Shown here one piece after another: positions 1 through 8,768 of a stretch of 64,000 nt of DNA (positions are counted from its first letter, which is position 1; every line of letters starts with the position of its first letter). The notes under the pieces are model-generated. The model made no database searches, had not been told where the DNA came from, and saw only the letters and a program-made list of their open reading frames with translations. Source of the DNA: Lysobacter avium (GTDB lineage Bacteria > Pseudomonadota > Gammaproteobacteria > Xanthomonadales > Xanthomonadaceae). The stretch covers positions 2,046,001 to 2,110,000 of the forward strand of contig NZ_CP063657.1 of NCBI RefSeq assembly GCF_015209745.1, read 5' to 3'. The translations under genes and the position numbers were made by a program.

Positions 1-147
1 CTTCGCCAGCGACTGTGGCTGCGTGAGCAGGGCGCGCAGGCGCGGGTGGCGGAGATGCACAGCGTCCGCCTCTCGATCGACCAGGCGCGCGAGCGGATTG
101 AACGCCAACTCGAACGGGTCGAGGAAGCGCACATGTTGGAGGTCTGA
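1..147 (+). CDS. C-terminal end of an unidentified protein (partial)
   Basis: The first 48 codons of the window are open in frame 1 and stop with TGA at 145-147, two bases before the GTG of the Maf gene, so this is the 3' end of the preceding gene in the same operon. The visible part is strongly charged (repeated Glu/Arg/Gln with Leu, Ile and Val at heptad-like spacing) and looks like a coiled-coil or long helix. I do not recognise the family. The 5' part lies outside the window. Confidence 0.55.
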   Translation, partial: LRQRLWLREQGAQARVAEMHSVRLSIDQARERIERQLERVEEAHMLEV

Positions 148-149
148 GC

Positions 150-725
150 GTGGCGACACTGATCCTCGCCTCCGGCTCGCGCTATCGGGCGCAACTGCTT
201 GAACGGCTGCGAGTGCCGTTCACCTTGGCGTCGCCCGAACTCGACGAGACGCCTTTGCCTGGCGAGTTCCCGGCGTCCCTGACCCGCCGGCTGGCCAACG
301 CCAAGGCCGACGCGGTCGCGTCCCGCTTCCCCGGCGCCTGGGTACTGGGTTCCGACCAGGTCGCCGATATCGAAGGCCACATTCTTGGCAAACCCGGAGA
401 CCACGCAAGCGCCGTGCGTCAGCTCACCGCCATGTCCGGGCGGACCATCCACTTCCACACCAGCGTCTGCCTGCGCCACGATGACGGCCGCCGGCTGCAG
501 TCACTGGACATCACGACGGTGCGCTTCCGGGCGCTTTCCGCCGATGAAATTGAACGCTACCTGCAGACCGAGCAGCCCTACGACTGCGCCGGCAGTTTCC
601 AATGCGAGGGTCTGGGCATCAGCCTGTTCAAGGAGATCCAGTCGCGCGATCCGACCGCGCTGGTGGGCCTGCCGCTGATCGCCACCGCCGACCTGCTGCG
701 CAACGCCGGTTTCGCGGTTCCCTGA
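150..725 (+). CDS. Maf/YceF-family nucleotide pyrophosphatase
   Basis: A 191-residue Maf/Ham1-fold protein. It starts with LILASGSRYRAQLL (residues 4-17), the Maf nucleotide-binding motif, and carries GSDQV near residue 67, LGKPGD near 78 and YDCAGSF near 142. GSDQV in place of ADTVV points to the YceF subfamily, which in E. coli hydrolyses m7GTP to m7GMP and pyrophosphate, a house-cleaning role in the cytoplasm. The length is normal for the family. GTG at 150 follows the upstream stop by two bases, suggesting translational coupling. The substrate is assigned from the family and not from anything unique here. Confidence 0.9.
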   Translation: MATLILASGSRYRAQLLERLRVPFTLASPELDETPLPGEFPASLTRRLANAKADAVASRFPGAWVLGSDQVADIEGHILGKPGDHASAVRQLTAMSGRTIHFHTSVCLRHDDGRRLQSLDITTVRFRALSADEIERYLQTEQPYDCAGSFQCEGLGISLFKEIQSRDPTALVGLPLIATADLLRNAGFAVP

Positions 726-748
726 GCCCGGCAAACGGGCAGACTGGC

Positions 749-2680
749 TCAGCGCACCTCGATCGGTTGCTCTGGCCACGCCTCCACGCTGCCGTCCGCG
801 CCGTGCAGGCGCAGGCCCAGCCAGTGGCGACCCGTGGTGACATCCGCGCCCAGTTCCACCCGCCCGCTGAAGCCCACCCGCGGCTGGTTGGGATCGTTGC
901 TGATGCGCCAGAACGCGGCGGTGCCGGGCTGGCTGGCGCCATAGGCGACATCCGCCACCGGCTTGCCGTCCAGGGTGACCTCGACCCGCGCCAGGCCCAC
1001 GCCGTCCTTGAACGCCCAGCCTGCGATATCGAAGCTGCGTGCCACCCGCTGACCGCTGACGGGGCTGTCTATCCACGCCATCGCCGGGGCGGTGCAGTTG
1101 CCCGCGGTCGGCATGGACGAATCGAAGCGGAACAGCAGGAAGCGCTGGCGCCCGTGGTCCACGTTCACTACCCGCGGTGGCGGCAGCGGCCCCAGTTTCC
1201 CGCACAGGTGGTGATAACGCTCCAGCAGGTGTTTGTACTGGACATCGCTGGACGCGATCACCAGCAGCACCGGCGCGTCGGCCCAGGCCTGACCGAACTG
1301 CGCCGGCCACGATTCACGTGGCCCTGCTGCCAGGTTCCAGAGCTGCAACTGCGGCGCGCGGCCGTGCTTGATGTTCAAGGGATGGTCCAGCACGGGGATG
1401 CGCGGATCGCCCAGGGCGAACCCGAGCTCGGCGCCGATCTTGAAACTGCCCGCCACCAGGCGCGCGTCCGGACCCATCTGCCCGCGCTCCAGGCGCACGG
1501 CATCGGCCAGCTCGTCCCAGCCGGCGAAGTTGGACGGGTACCACTTCTCCGCCGCCGCGCGCGCGCGCAGGTCCGGCACCGACACCGCGACGTAATAGCC
1601 CATCACCATCACCAGGCCGAGGCCGGCGGTCAGCCAGGTCAGGCCACGCAACCAGCGCGGCCACGCGGCCAGGACCGCGGGCAGCAGCGGCAGCAGCGCC
1701 AGATAGCCGGGCAGCGGCCAGTGGAAGCTGACCCGCTCGGTGTCAGCGAAGAACCCCAGCGAAAAGAAACCGAGCACCAGCAGACCGCCGAGCAGCGCGA
1801 AATAACGCGATGCGGGTAGCGCCCCCCGATAGCCCCGCCAACCCGCTGCCAGCAGCGCGGCAAACAACAGCGGGGTGACCATCAGTGCCTGGATGACGAC
1901 AAAAAGAATGCCGTCCCAGTGGAACGCCCACGGGTGCCGGTCCACCAGCTGGAAGCGCAGCCCGGCATCGGCGTTTCCCAGGTTCCAGGCCACCAGTGGC
2001 GCCCAGGCCGCGGCGCCAATGGCGATCGCAGTCCACACGCGGGGGTCACGCAGCGCCTTGCGACCGTCGCGTACCAGCAACAAAGCCAACAGACCGACGC
2101 CGATCACGGCGATAAAGCGGTAGTGGCTCAATGCGCCGATCGTCAGGCCCAGCGCGAGCTCAAGGGAGGCTCCGGCGCTGACCTGCCGCAGCAACCGCGC
2201 GCCGGCGTCGATGCACAGCACCGTGGCCAGCGCCATCGCTGCATCCGGCAGCGCCAACAGGCCCAGCGTCCCCGCCAGTGGCAACAGCAGCGCGAAACTG
2301 CCTGCCTGCCAGCCGTGCACCGGCCCGTACTCACGCGCGGTGACCCGCGCCACCAGCCAGGGCACCGCGGCGGCAATCATCAGGAACGGCAGACGCAGCC
2401 CCAGCTCCGTATTGCCGCCCAGGCTGACGCCCAGGCGGGCTAGCCACGCCGTCAGGCCCGGCAGGTCGGAATAGGCGGGTGCCAGATGCTGGCCTTCCAG
2501 CCAGTAAAAAGTCTCGTCGACGAACAGCGGCAGGCGCGCGGCAACCAGCAGCTTGACCGCCAGCACCGCGATGAACAGCACCAGGAACCAGCGGTACGCG
2601 GAACGCTCGGCCGGCAGCGGTTGCAGGTAATCGGCCGCGGCGGACTGACGATGATCGACAGCGGGGGTTTCGCGCATCAA
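749..2680 (-). CDS. GT39/ArnT-like membrane glycosyltransferase with C-terminal beta domain
   Basis: A 643-residue polytopic membrane protein of the PMT/ArnT (GT39, GT-C fold) superfamily. After a short cytoplasmic N terminus, the first membrane segment (about residues 31-48) is followed by PLFVDETFYWLEGQHL, the acidic first periplasmic loop that is catalytic in this fold. About ten further hydrophobic segments run to roughly residue 370. The family transfers sugars from polyprenyl-phosphate carriers to lipid A, glycans or proteins; the acceptor here is unknown. After the membrane part comes a soluble region, and the last 110 or so residues (from about AWIDSPVSGQRV) look like a separate beta-sandwich domain, which standard ArnT proteins lack. 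It is transcribed divergently from the MoxR operon, with 97 bp between the starts. Confidence 0.8.
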   Translation of the reverse strand: MMRETPAVDHRQSAAADYLQPLPAERSAYRWFLVLFIAVLAVKLLVAARLPLFVDETFYWLEGQHLAPAYSDLPGLTAWLARLGVSLGGNTELGLRLPFLMIAAAVPWLVARVTAREYGPVHGWQAGSFALLLPLAGTLGLLALPDAAMALATVLCIDAGARLLRQVSAGASLELALGLTIGALSHYRFIAVIGVGLLALLLVRDGRKALRDPRVWTAIAIGAAAWAPLVAWNLGNADAGLRFQLVDRHPWAFHWDGILFVVIQALMVTPLLFAALLAAGWRGYRGALPASRYFALLGGLLVLGFFSLGFFADTERVSFHWPLPGYLALLPLLPAVLAAWPRWLRGLTWLTAGLGLVMVMGYYVAVSVPDLRARAAAEKWYPSNFAGWDELADAVRLERGQMGPDARLVAGSFKIGAELGFALGDPRIPVLDHPLNIKHGRAPQLQLWNLAAGPRESWPAQFGQAWADAPVLLVIASSDVQYKHLLERYHHLCGKLGPLPPPRVVNVDHGRQRFLLFRFDSSMPTAGNCTAPAMAWIDSPVSGQRVARSFDIAGWAFKDGVGLARVEVTLDGKPVADVAYGASQPGTAAFWRISNDPNQPRVGFSGRVELGADVTTGRHWLGLRLHGADGSVEAWPEQPIEVR

Positions 2681-2777
2681 CAGGGGTCCTAGTTACACTC
2701 GGGGAACTACTTGCAGCCGGCCGGCAACAGCCGCCAACGCGCCTGCAGACGACATGGGACGATTTCTGGAGAACACG

Positions 2778-3758
<981 letters not shown>

Positions 3759-3764
3759 GCAGCG

Positions 3765-4775
3765 GTGGCGGGAGAAGCCGCGCCACGGGCGCCGATCGAG
3801 CCAGTGCCAATCGAGGGCGGAATCCGCAAGCGGGTGTACGGCTGGGCCTTGACCTTCACCAGACCGCGCGATCCCGAACCGCTGCCGGTCACCTTCGACC
3901 GGCGTCGGGTCTACGTGCTTCCCACCCGGTTCGGCCTGTTCTATGCCGTCCTCGTCGCGACGATGTTGCTGGGCGGCTTGAACTACAACAACAATCCTGC
4001 GCTGCTGCTGGCACTGCTGCTCGGCGGCACCGGCCTGGCGAGCCTGGTCGCCGCGCAGCTGCAGCTCAGCGGACTGGCGGTGACCGCGATCGATGCCGAA
4101 CCCGTGCCTGCCGGCCAGATGATGCTGCTGCACGTGCATGCGAAGGCCGTTGACGGGCGGGTACGGCGCGGCCTCCAGGTCGCGTTGGATCCGGATTACG
4201 AGGACCCGGCTTTGCTGGACCTCCAGCCCGGCAATGGTCAGGCGCAGTTGTTGATCCCGACGTCGCAGCGCGGCTGGCTGGAGCTGCCGCGGCTGCGGAT
4301 CGCTACCTGCCATCCGCTCGGCCTCGCCCGGGCGTGGTCGCACGTCTGGCCACAGACTCCGATGCTGGTGTACCCGCGCCCGGAGACCGACGGCCCGCCC
4401 CTGCCCGAGGGCTCCGGTGAGGACGCCAAGGCGCGTCTACACCCCAGCGGAGAGGATCCCCACCACCTGCGCGGCTACCGCCATGGCGACTCGCGGCGGT
4501 CCATCGCGTGGAAGCCATCGGCGCGCCACGAATCCCTGCTGGTGCGCGAATACCAGCAGCCGGCCGGGGCCGATATCGTGCTGGAATGGCACAGCCTTGG
4601 CGGCCTGCCGCACGAGACACGGATCAGCCGCCTGGCCCGCTGGGTCGACGAGGCCGAACGCGACGGCCGCCGTTACCGCCTCACGCTGCCTGCGCAGCCC
4701 GCCATCGGCCCTTCGCAGAGCCCCGGCCACCGTCACGACTGCCTGCGCGCACTGGCGCTGATGCCCGATGGCTGA
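3765..4775 (+). CDS. DUF58 domain protein
   Basis: A 336-residue protein with two membrane segments (about residues 55-75 and 78-98, separated by NYNNN) followed by a soluble region. The DUF58 signature is at about residues 224-265: HPSGEDPHHLRGYR, then HGDSRRSIAWKPSARHE and LVREY. DUF58 proteins are von Willebrand-A-like and are almost always encoded next to MoxR, which is the case here (6 bp gap). It starts with GTG at 3765 and its 3' end overlaps the next gene by 8 bp, so translation is probably coupled. The biochemical role is unknown; an envelope function with MoxR and TgpA is inferred from context. Confidence 0.88.
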   Translation: MAGEAAPRAPIEPVPIEGGIRKRVYGWALTFTRPRDPEPLPVTFDRRRVYVLPTRFGLFYAVLVATMLLGGLNYNNNPALLLALLLGGTGLASLVAAQLQLSGLAVTAIDAEPVPAGQMMLLHVHAKAVDGRVRRGLQVALDPDYEDPALLDLQPGNGQAQLLIPTSQRGWLELPRLRIATCHPLGLARAWSHVWPQTPMLVYPRPETDGPPLPEGSGEDAKARLHPSGEDPHHLRGYRHGDSRRSIAWKPSARHESLLVREYQQPAGADIVLEWHSLGGLPHETRISRLARWVDEAERDGRRYRLTLPAQPAIGPSQSPGHRHDCLRALALMPDG

Positions 4776-6774
4776 GCGCAAACCCGTTGTGGCGCTTGAT
4801 CCGCACAGCCGACGCTGGACCATGGCAGCTGCCGCGGCCTGCGTATTGCCGCTGCTGCTGCAATTGCCGTCGCCGCTGGGCCTGCTGATCGGTGGCAGTG
4901 CGGTCGCCGTCGCCGCGCTCTCGTGGCGCAAGCCGCTGCACGCCCTGGTGCGCCTGCTGCTCACCTTGGCCCTGCTGGCCGCCGTCATCGCGCTGTCGGG
5001 CTCGCATTTCGGCCGCGATACCGGGTGCGCGATCCTCGCCGCGATGCTGGCGATGAAGCCGGCCGAAACCCGGGGGGTCCGCGACGCGCGAAGCCTGCTC
5101 GGCTTCGCCCTGTTCGCTCCATTCGCCACCTTCCTCCTCGACCAGGGGCCGTTGAGCCTGTTGTTGGGACTGGCGGGCGTTGCCTTGGCCCTGATGGCGC
5201 TGCTGCGCCTGACCGACATCGAGTCCGGTATCCGTGACGCCACCAAGACCCGCGCTCGTTTCGGCGCGGTGACTAGACTGGTGTTGCTGGGTTTGCCGCT
5301 GGCTTTGGCCGCATTCTGGCTGTTCCCGCGGCTTGCGACCCCGCTGTGGGGCGTTCCGGAGCGCACGCTGGCACGAACCGGCCTGTCCGACGAGATGTCC
5401 CCGGGCGACTGGATCGACCTGATGGCCGACGACACCCCGGCACTGCGGGTGCGATTTTTCGGCACCACCCCGCCCACCTCGCAGATGTACTGGCGCGGAC
5501 CGGTCCTGTCCGACTTCGACGGCCGCACGTGGACCCGCAGCCGGCGGTCCACCGGACTGCCCCCGGCCGCCGTGACCCGCGCCAACGTCCTGTGGGACTA
5601 CCAGGTCGAAATCGAGCCGACCGAGCGCCGCCAGATGGTCGCGCTTGAACTCCCCATCGAGGCACCCGGCGATAGCCGGCTGGGCCATGACCATGAGCTG
5701 TTCTCCCCGCTCCCGCTGAGTTCGCTGACGCGCTGGCGGATGCAGTCGTCCCCGCCAGAGACCTTCGAGGCGGATCTTGCCGGCCCGCTGCAGCAGGCGT
5801 CGCTTGCGCTGCCGGCGGGTTCCAACCCGCGCACCCAGGCGCTCGCTGCGCGCTGGCGCAGCGACGCTGGCGATGACGACGCGGCGATTGTCCGCCGCGC
5901 CATGCAGTGGATCCGGAGCGAATTCGCCTACACCCTGAGCACGCCGCTGGCCGGGCGCCACGCCGCCGACGAGTTCCTGTTCGACCAGCAGGAAGGTTTC
6001 TGCGAGCACTTCAGCTCGGCCTTCGTGATCCTGATGCGGGCCGCGGGCATTCCCGCGCGCGTGGTCACCGGCTATGTCGGCGGCTACCGCAACCCGATCG
6101 GCGACTACTGGCTGGTGCGGCGCTCCGATGCGCACGCCTGGGCCGAGGTCTGGCTCGAAGGCCGCGGCTGGGTCCGGGTCGACCCGACCGCCGCGGTCGC
6201 GCCCGAGCGCATCTACGACACGCTGGATGACCGCCGCCCGGGGGCCGACAGCCTGCTCGGACGCATGCTGGGCGGGGACGCCAGCCGCCTGTTCAACGCC
6301 ACCGACTGGCTGCGGCAAAGCTGGAACCAGCTGGTGCTGGGCTTCGATGCCGAGCGCCAGTCGCGAATGCTGCGGCCGCTGGGGATCGAGCGCCTGGATG
6401 GCGTCCGCCTGGGTTTGCTGTTCGGTCTGGCGGCCGTGTCGGCGCTGCTGTGGATGGCATGGCTGTCGCGGCGGGCGGAACGCCAGCGCGACCCGGTGCT
6501 GCGCGCGTGGCACGCACTGGAACGGCGTTACCGCCGCATCGGCCTGGGACGCGAACCCGATGAGCCGGCAACGATGTGGGCGAAGCGGGTTGCCCAAGCA
6601 GACATGGGATCGGCAGACGACCTCCTTCGGCTCAGCCAGCGTTTCAGCAGTTGGCGCTACGCTGGACGTGACGACGACAGCGCACGGGCGTCGCGGCAGT
6701 TGATACTGTCCCTGCGTCGCCACCGGCCGTCACCGCCCCATGCCGCTTCACCCGGAAACGGAGAACACCGATGA
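4768..6774 (+). CDS. TgpA-type membrane transglutaminase
   Basis: A 668-residue inner-membrane protein. Residues 18-190 form about six membrane segments (DUF3488 region). A periplasmic part carries the transglutaminase-like core with the triad Cys412 (QEGFCEHF), His456 (DAHAWAEVW) and Asp472 (RVDPTAAV). A last membrane segment at about 548-568 is followed by a cytoplasmic tail rich in Arg. Pseudomonas aeruginosa TgpA, the family model, has periplasmic transglutaminase activity and is required for viability. It is the third gene of the MoxR-DUF58-TgpA operon, overlaps both neighbours, and is followed by an Slp-type lipoprotein through an ATGA junction. Confidence 0.93.
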   Translation: MAERKPVVALDPHSRRWTMAAAAACVLPLLLQLPSPLGLLIGGSAVAVAALSWRKPLHALVRLLLTLALLAAVIALSGSHFGRDTGCAILAAMLAMKPAETRGVRDARSLLGFALFAPFATFLLDQGPLSLLLGLAGVALALMALLRLTDIESGIRDATKTRARFGAVTRLVLLGLPLALAAFWLFPRLATPLWGVPERTLARTGLSDEMSPGDWIDLMADDTPALRVRFFGTTPPTSQMYWRGPVLSDFDGRTWTRSRRSTGLPPAAVTRANVLWDYQVEIEPTERRQMVALELPIEAPGDSRLGHDHELFSPLPLSSLTRWRMQSSPPETFEADLAGPLQQASLALPAGSNPRTQALAARWRSDAGDDDAAIVRRAMQWIRSEFAYTLSTPLAGRHAADEFLFDQQEGFCEHFSSAFVILMRAAGIPARVVTGYVGGYRNPIGDYWLVRRSDAHAWAEVWLEGRGWVRVDPTAAVAPERIYDTLDDRRPGADSLLGRMLGGDASRLFNATDWLRQSWNQLVLGFDAERQSRMLRPLGIERLDGVRLGLLFGLAAVSALLWMAWLSRRAERQRDPVLRAWHALERRYRRIGLGREPDEPATMWAKRVAQADMGSADDLLRLSQRFSSWRYAGRDDDSARASRQLILSLRRHRPSPPHAASPGNGEHR

Positions 6775-7256
6775 AGATCCGTCACGCCATGCTCGTCCTC
6801 GCGACGCTGCTGCTGGCCGCCTGCGCCAGCCAGCCCAAGCCGCTGCAGGGGGATTTCGCCCAGATCACGCCCCACGATGCCAACAGCGTCGACCGCACCG
6901 GCGCCCTGGTGCGTTGGGGTGGCCGTATCGTGAAGGTCGAGCCGCAGCCCAACCGCACCTGCTTCGAGATGATTTCCACCCGCCTGAATGTCTACGGCCG
7001 GCCCTACTGGGCGACCGATGACGTCGGTGGCCGGTTCATCGCCTGCCGCGACGGCTTCTACGATCCGGCGCTGTTCCAGACCAACCGCGAGGTGACCTTC
7101 ACCGGCCGCATCGACGGCTACGAGAACCGGCGCATCGGTGAGTACGATTACCGTTTCCCCCGGGTTGCCGCCGACGTGATCTACCTGTGGCCGATCCAGG
7201 AGCGCGTCGACGTCATCACGCGACCGGCGCCGTGGCCGTGGTGGGGCTACTGGTAG
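6771..7256 (+). CDS. Slp-family outer-membrane lipoprotein
   Basis: A 161-residue lipoprotein. Residues 1-17 are a signal peptide with the lipobox LLAAC, so Cys18 would be acylated after cleavage; the following residues are Ala-Ser, not Asp at +2, which favours transport to the outer membrane. The mature part resembles the Slp/YeaY family (GGRIVKVEPQPNRTCFEM, YDPALFQTNREVTFTG). Slp proteins are starvation- or stress-induced in enteric bacteria, with no defined biochemical role. The start overlaps the tgpA-like stop as ATGA, so it is the last gene of that operon. The C terminus is rich in Trp and Pro. Confidence 0.85.
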   Translation: MKIRHAMLVLATLLLAACASQPKPLQGDFAQITPHDANSVDRTGALVRWGGRIVKVEPQPNRTCFEMISTRLNVYGRPYWATDDVGGRFIACRDGFYDPALFQTNREVTFTGRIDGYENRRIGEYDYRFPRVAADVIYLWPIQERVDVITRPAPWPWWGYW

Positions 7257-7271
7257 GTCGCAGCGGTCGGT

Positions 7272-7625
7272 TCAGCCCGGCACGCCAAAACGCCCCAGCG
7301 GCGCGCCGGCCAGCAGGTGCAGGTGGATCTGATACACCGTCTGGCCGCCGTGGTCGTTGCAGTTCATCACCACCCGGTAGCCGTCCTCGGCCAGGCCTTC
7401 CCGCCGCGCGTAGTCCGCAGCCGCGATGACCAACCGACCGACCACCGCCGCCTGATCCGGGGTGAGGTCGTCCAGACGCGGAATCGGCGTCTTGGGCACG
7501 AACAGCACGTGCACCGGCGCCTGCGGGGCGATGTCACGGAACGCGATGAGGTGCTCGTCCTCGAAGACGATGTCCGCGGGTATCTCGCGGCGGATGATCT
7601 TGCCGAAGATGGTCTCGTCAGTCAT
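7272..7625 (-). CDS. HIT-family nucleotide hydrolase (HinT-like, variant triad)
   Basis: A 117-residue HIT protein. The N terminus TIFGKIIRREIPADIVFED and the middle segment APVHVLFVPK are typical of HinT, which hydrolyses purine nucleoside phosphoramidates. The HIT motif reads YQIHLHLLAG: Gln99 stands where the first His of the usual H-x-H-x-H is expected, while the catalytic His101 and His103 are kept. ATG 7625 was chosen because a GGAG lies seven bases upstream on the minus strand; the longer frame to 7676 consists of repeat-derived codons. It follows recR in the same direction after a short gap holding a 12-bp tandem repeat. Confidence 0.9.
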   Translation of the reverse strand: MTDETIFGKIIRREIPADIVFEDEHLIAFRDIAPQAPVHVLFVPKTPIPRLDDLTPDQAAVVGRLVIAAADYARREGLAEDGYRVVMNCNDHGGQTVYQIHLHLLAGAPLGRFGVPG

Positions 7626-7646
7626 GCCACTACTCCATTGGGTCCG

Positions 7647-7670
7647 GATGAACGTCCAGATGAACGTCCA
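7647..7670. repeat. 12-bp perfect tandem repeat
   Basis: The unit GATGAACGTCCA occurs twice without interruption between the recR stop and the start of the HIT gene. On the minus strand it precedes the HIT ribosome binding site by about ten bases. It could be a regulatory site or a slippage product; nothing in the sequence decides. Confidence 0.85.
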
Positions 7671-7688
7671 GGTCAATCGGCCGGTCGC

Positions 7689-8285
7689 TCAGGACATCTC
7701 GCTGCGACTGCCAAAAGCATGGGAAAGCGTACCGCGGTCGACATATTCCAGCTCGCCACCGAGCGGAACCCCATGGGTCGGGCGACTCGGGCGCACCTTG
7801 TACTGGCGTGCCAGCTGGCCCAGGTAATGCGCGGTGGCCTCGCCTTCCACCGTGGGGTTGGTCGCCACGATCAGCTCGGACACCTCGCCCTCGGCCAGGC
7901 GTGATGCCAGCCGGTCCAGGCCCAGCTCGGCGGGGCCGATGCCATCCAGCGGGCTGAGCCGGCCCTGCAACACGTAATAGAGGCCGCGGTAACCGGTGGC
8001 CTGCTCGATCGCCAGGCGGTCGGCGGGGGACTCGACCACGCACAGCTGGTGGACGTCGCGGCTCGCACTCGAGCAGGTCGGGCACACCGGGGTTTCGCTG
8101 AAGTCGCGGCAGCGCTCGCAGTTGCCGATCCGCTCCACCGCGGCGGCCAGGGCGTCCGCGAGTCGCTGGCCCCCGGCGCGCTCGCGCTCGAGCACGTGGT
8201 AGGCCATCCGCTGGGCCGACTTCTGACCCACGCCGGGCAACACCCGGAACGCCTCGATCAGCTGCTCGAGCAGCGGCGAGCTCAT
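7689..8285 (-). CDS. recR: Recombination mediator RecR
   Basis: A 198-residue RecR, the usual length. In order: a helix-hairpin-helix near residues 10-30 ([18 protein letters not shown]), a four-Cys zinc finger (Cys56, Cys59, Cys68, Cys71), and a Toprim domain ([14 protein letters not shown] to LSPLDGIGP). With RecO and RecF it loads RecA on SSB-coated gaps. It lies downstream of ybaB and dnaX on the same strand, the standard dnaX-ybaB-recR order, and was probably transcribed with them. Confidence 0.97.
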   Translation of the reverse strand: MSSPLLEQLIEAFRVLPGVGQKSAQRMAYHVLERERAGGQRLADALAAAVERIGNCERCRDFSETPVCPTCSSASRDVHQLCVVESPADRLAIEQATGYRGLYYVLQGRLSPLDGIGPAELGLDRLASRLAEGEVSELIVATNPTVEGEATAHYLGQLARQYKVRPSRPTHGVPLGGELEYVDRGTLSHAFGSRSEMS

Positions 8286-8325
8286 CGTGGAACGCGCACT
8301 GGGCGTTTACGTGGGCGAAGCACGA

Positions 8326-8646
8326 TCAGAACGGCAGCTTCATGCCCGGCGGCAGCTGCATGCCGGCGGTCGCCGAACCCATGCGCTCCTGCGACGCCGC
8401 ATTGACCTTGTTGACGGCGTCGTTGATCGCCGCGGCGATCAGGTCCTCGGCCATCTCCGGATCGGACAGGGCCTGCGGGTCGATGCGCACCTTGCGGCAC
8501 TCCATGCGGCCGGTCAGGGTCACGCTGACCATGCCACCACCGGCGTTACCGATGACCTCGATGTTGGCCAGCTCTTCCTGCGCGCGCTGCATTTCTTCCT
8601 GCATCTTCTGCGCTTGCTGCATCAGTTGGGCAATATTTCCACGCAT
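8326..8646 (-). CDS. ybaB: YbaB/EbfC nucleoid-associated protein
   Basis: A 106-residue YbaB/EbfC-family protein. It begins [20 protein letters not shown], an amphipathic helix that forms the dimer's tweezers, followed by [20 protein letters not shown] and the C-terminal helix with [10 protein letters not shown]. It binds DNA non-specifically. The start at 8646 matches the family's N terminus; an open frame extends to 8718 without family similarity. It sits between dnaX and recR on the same strand, as in most gammaproteobacteria. Confidence 0.95.
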   Translation of the reverse strand: MRGNIAQLMQQAQKMQEEMQRAQEELANIEVIGNAGGGMVSVTLTGRMECRKVRIDPQALSDPEMAEDLIAAAINDAVNKVNAASQERMGSATAGMQLPPGMKLPF

Positions 8647-8768
8647 ATCGTCTACTCGTCCAAGTGGGTGAATGATGTTCGGCAGACCAGAGATGAAGGC
8701 AGCACGCTCGGCTCTCAAGGGCCGCCTTCCAGGTCTGCGCTCGGTGCCGCACGGCCCGTTGCCGCTGA

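Noticed and set aside
4681..6723. A 680-codon open frame on the minus strand
   Set aside because: It is opposite the TgpA-like gene, whose membrane segments and catalytic triad are clear. The antisense product is Arg/Gln/Pro-rich with no domain, as expected in GC-rich DNA.
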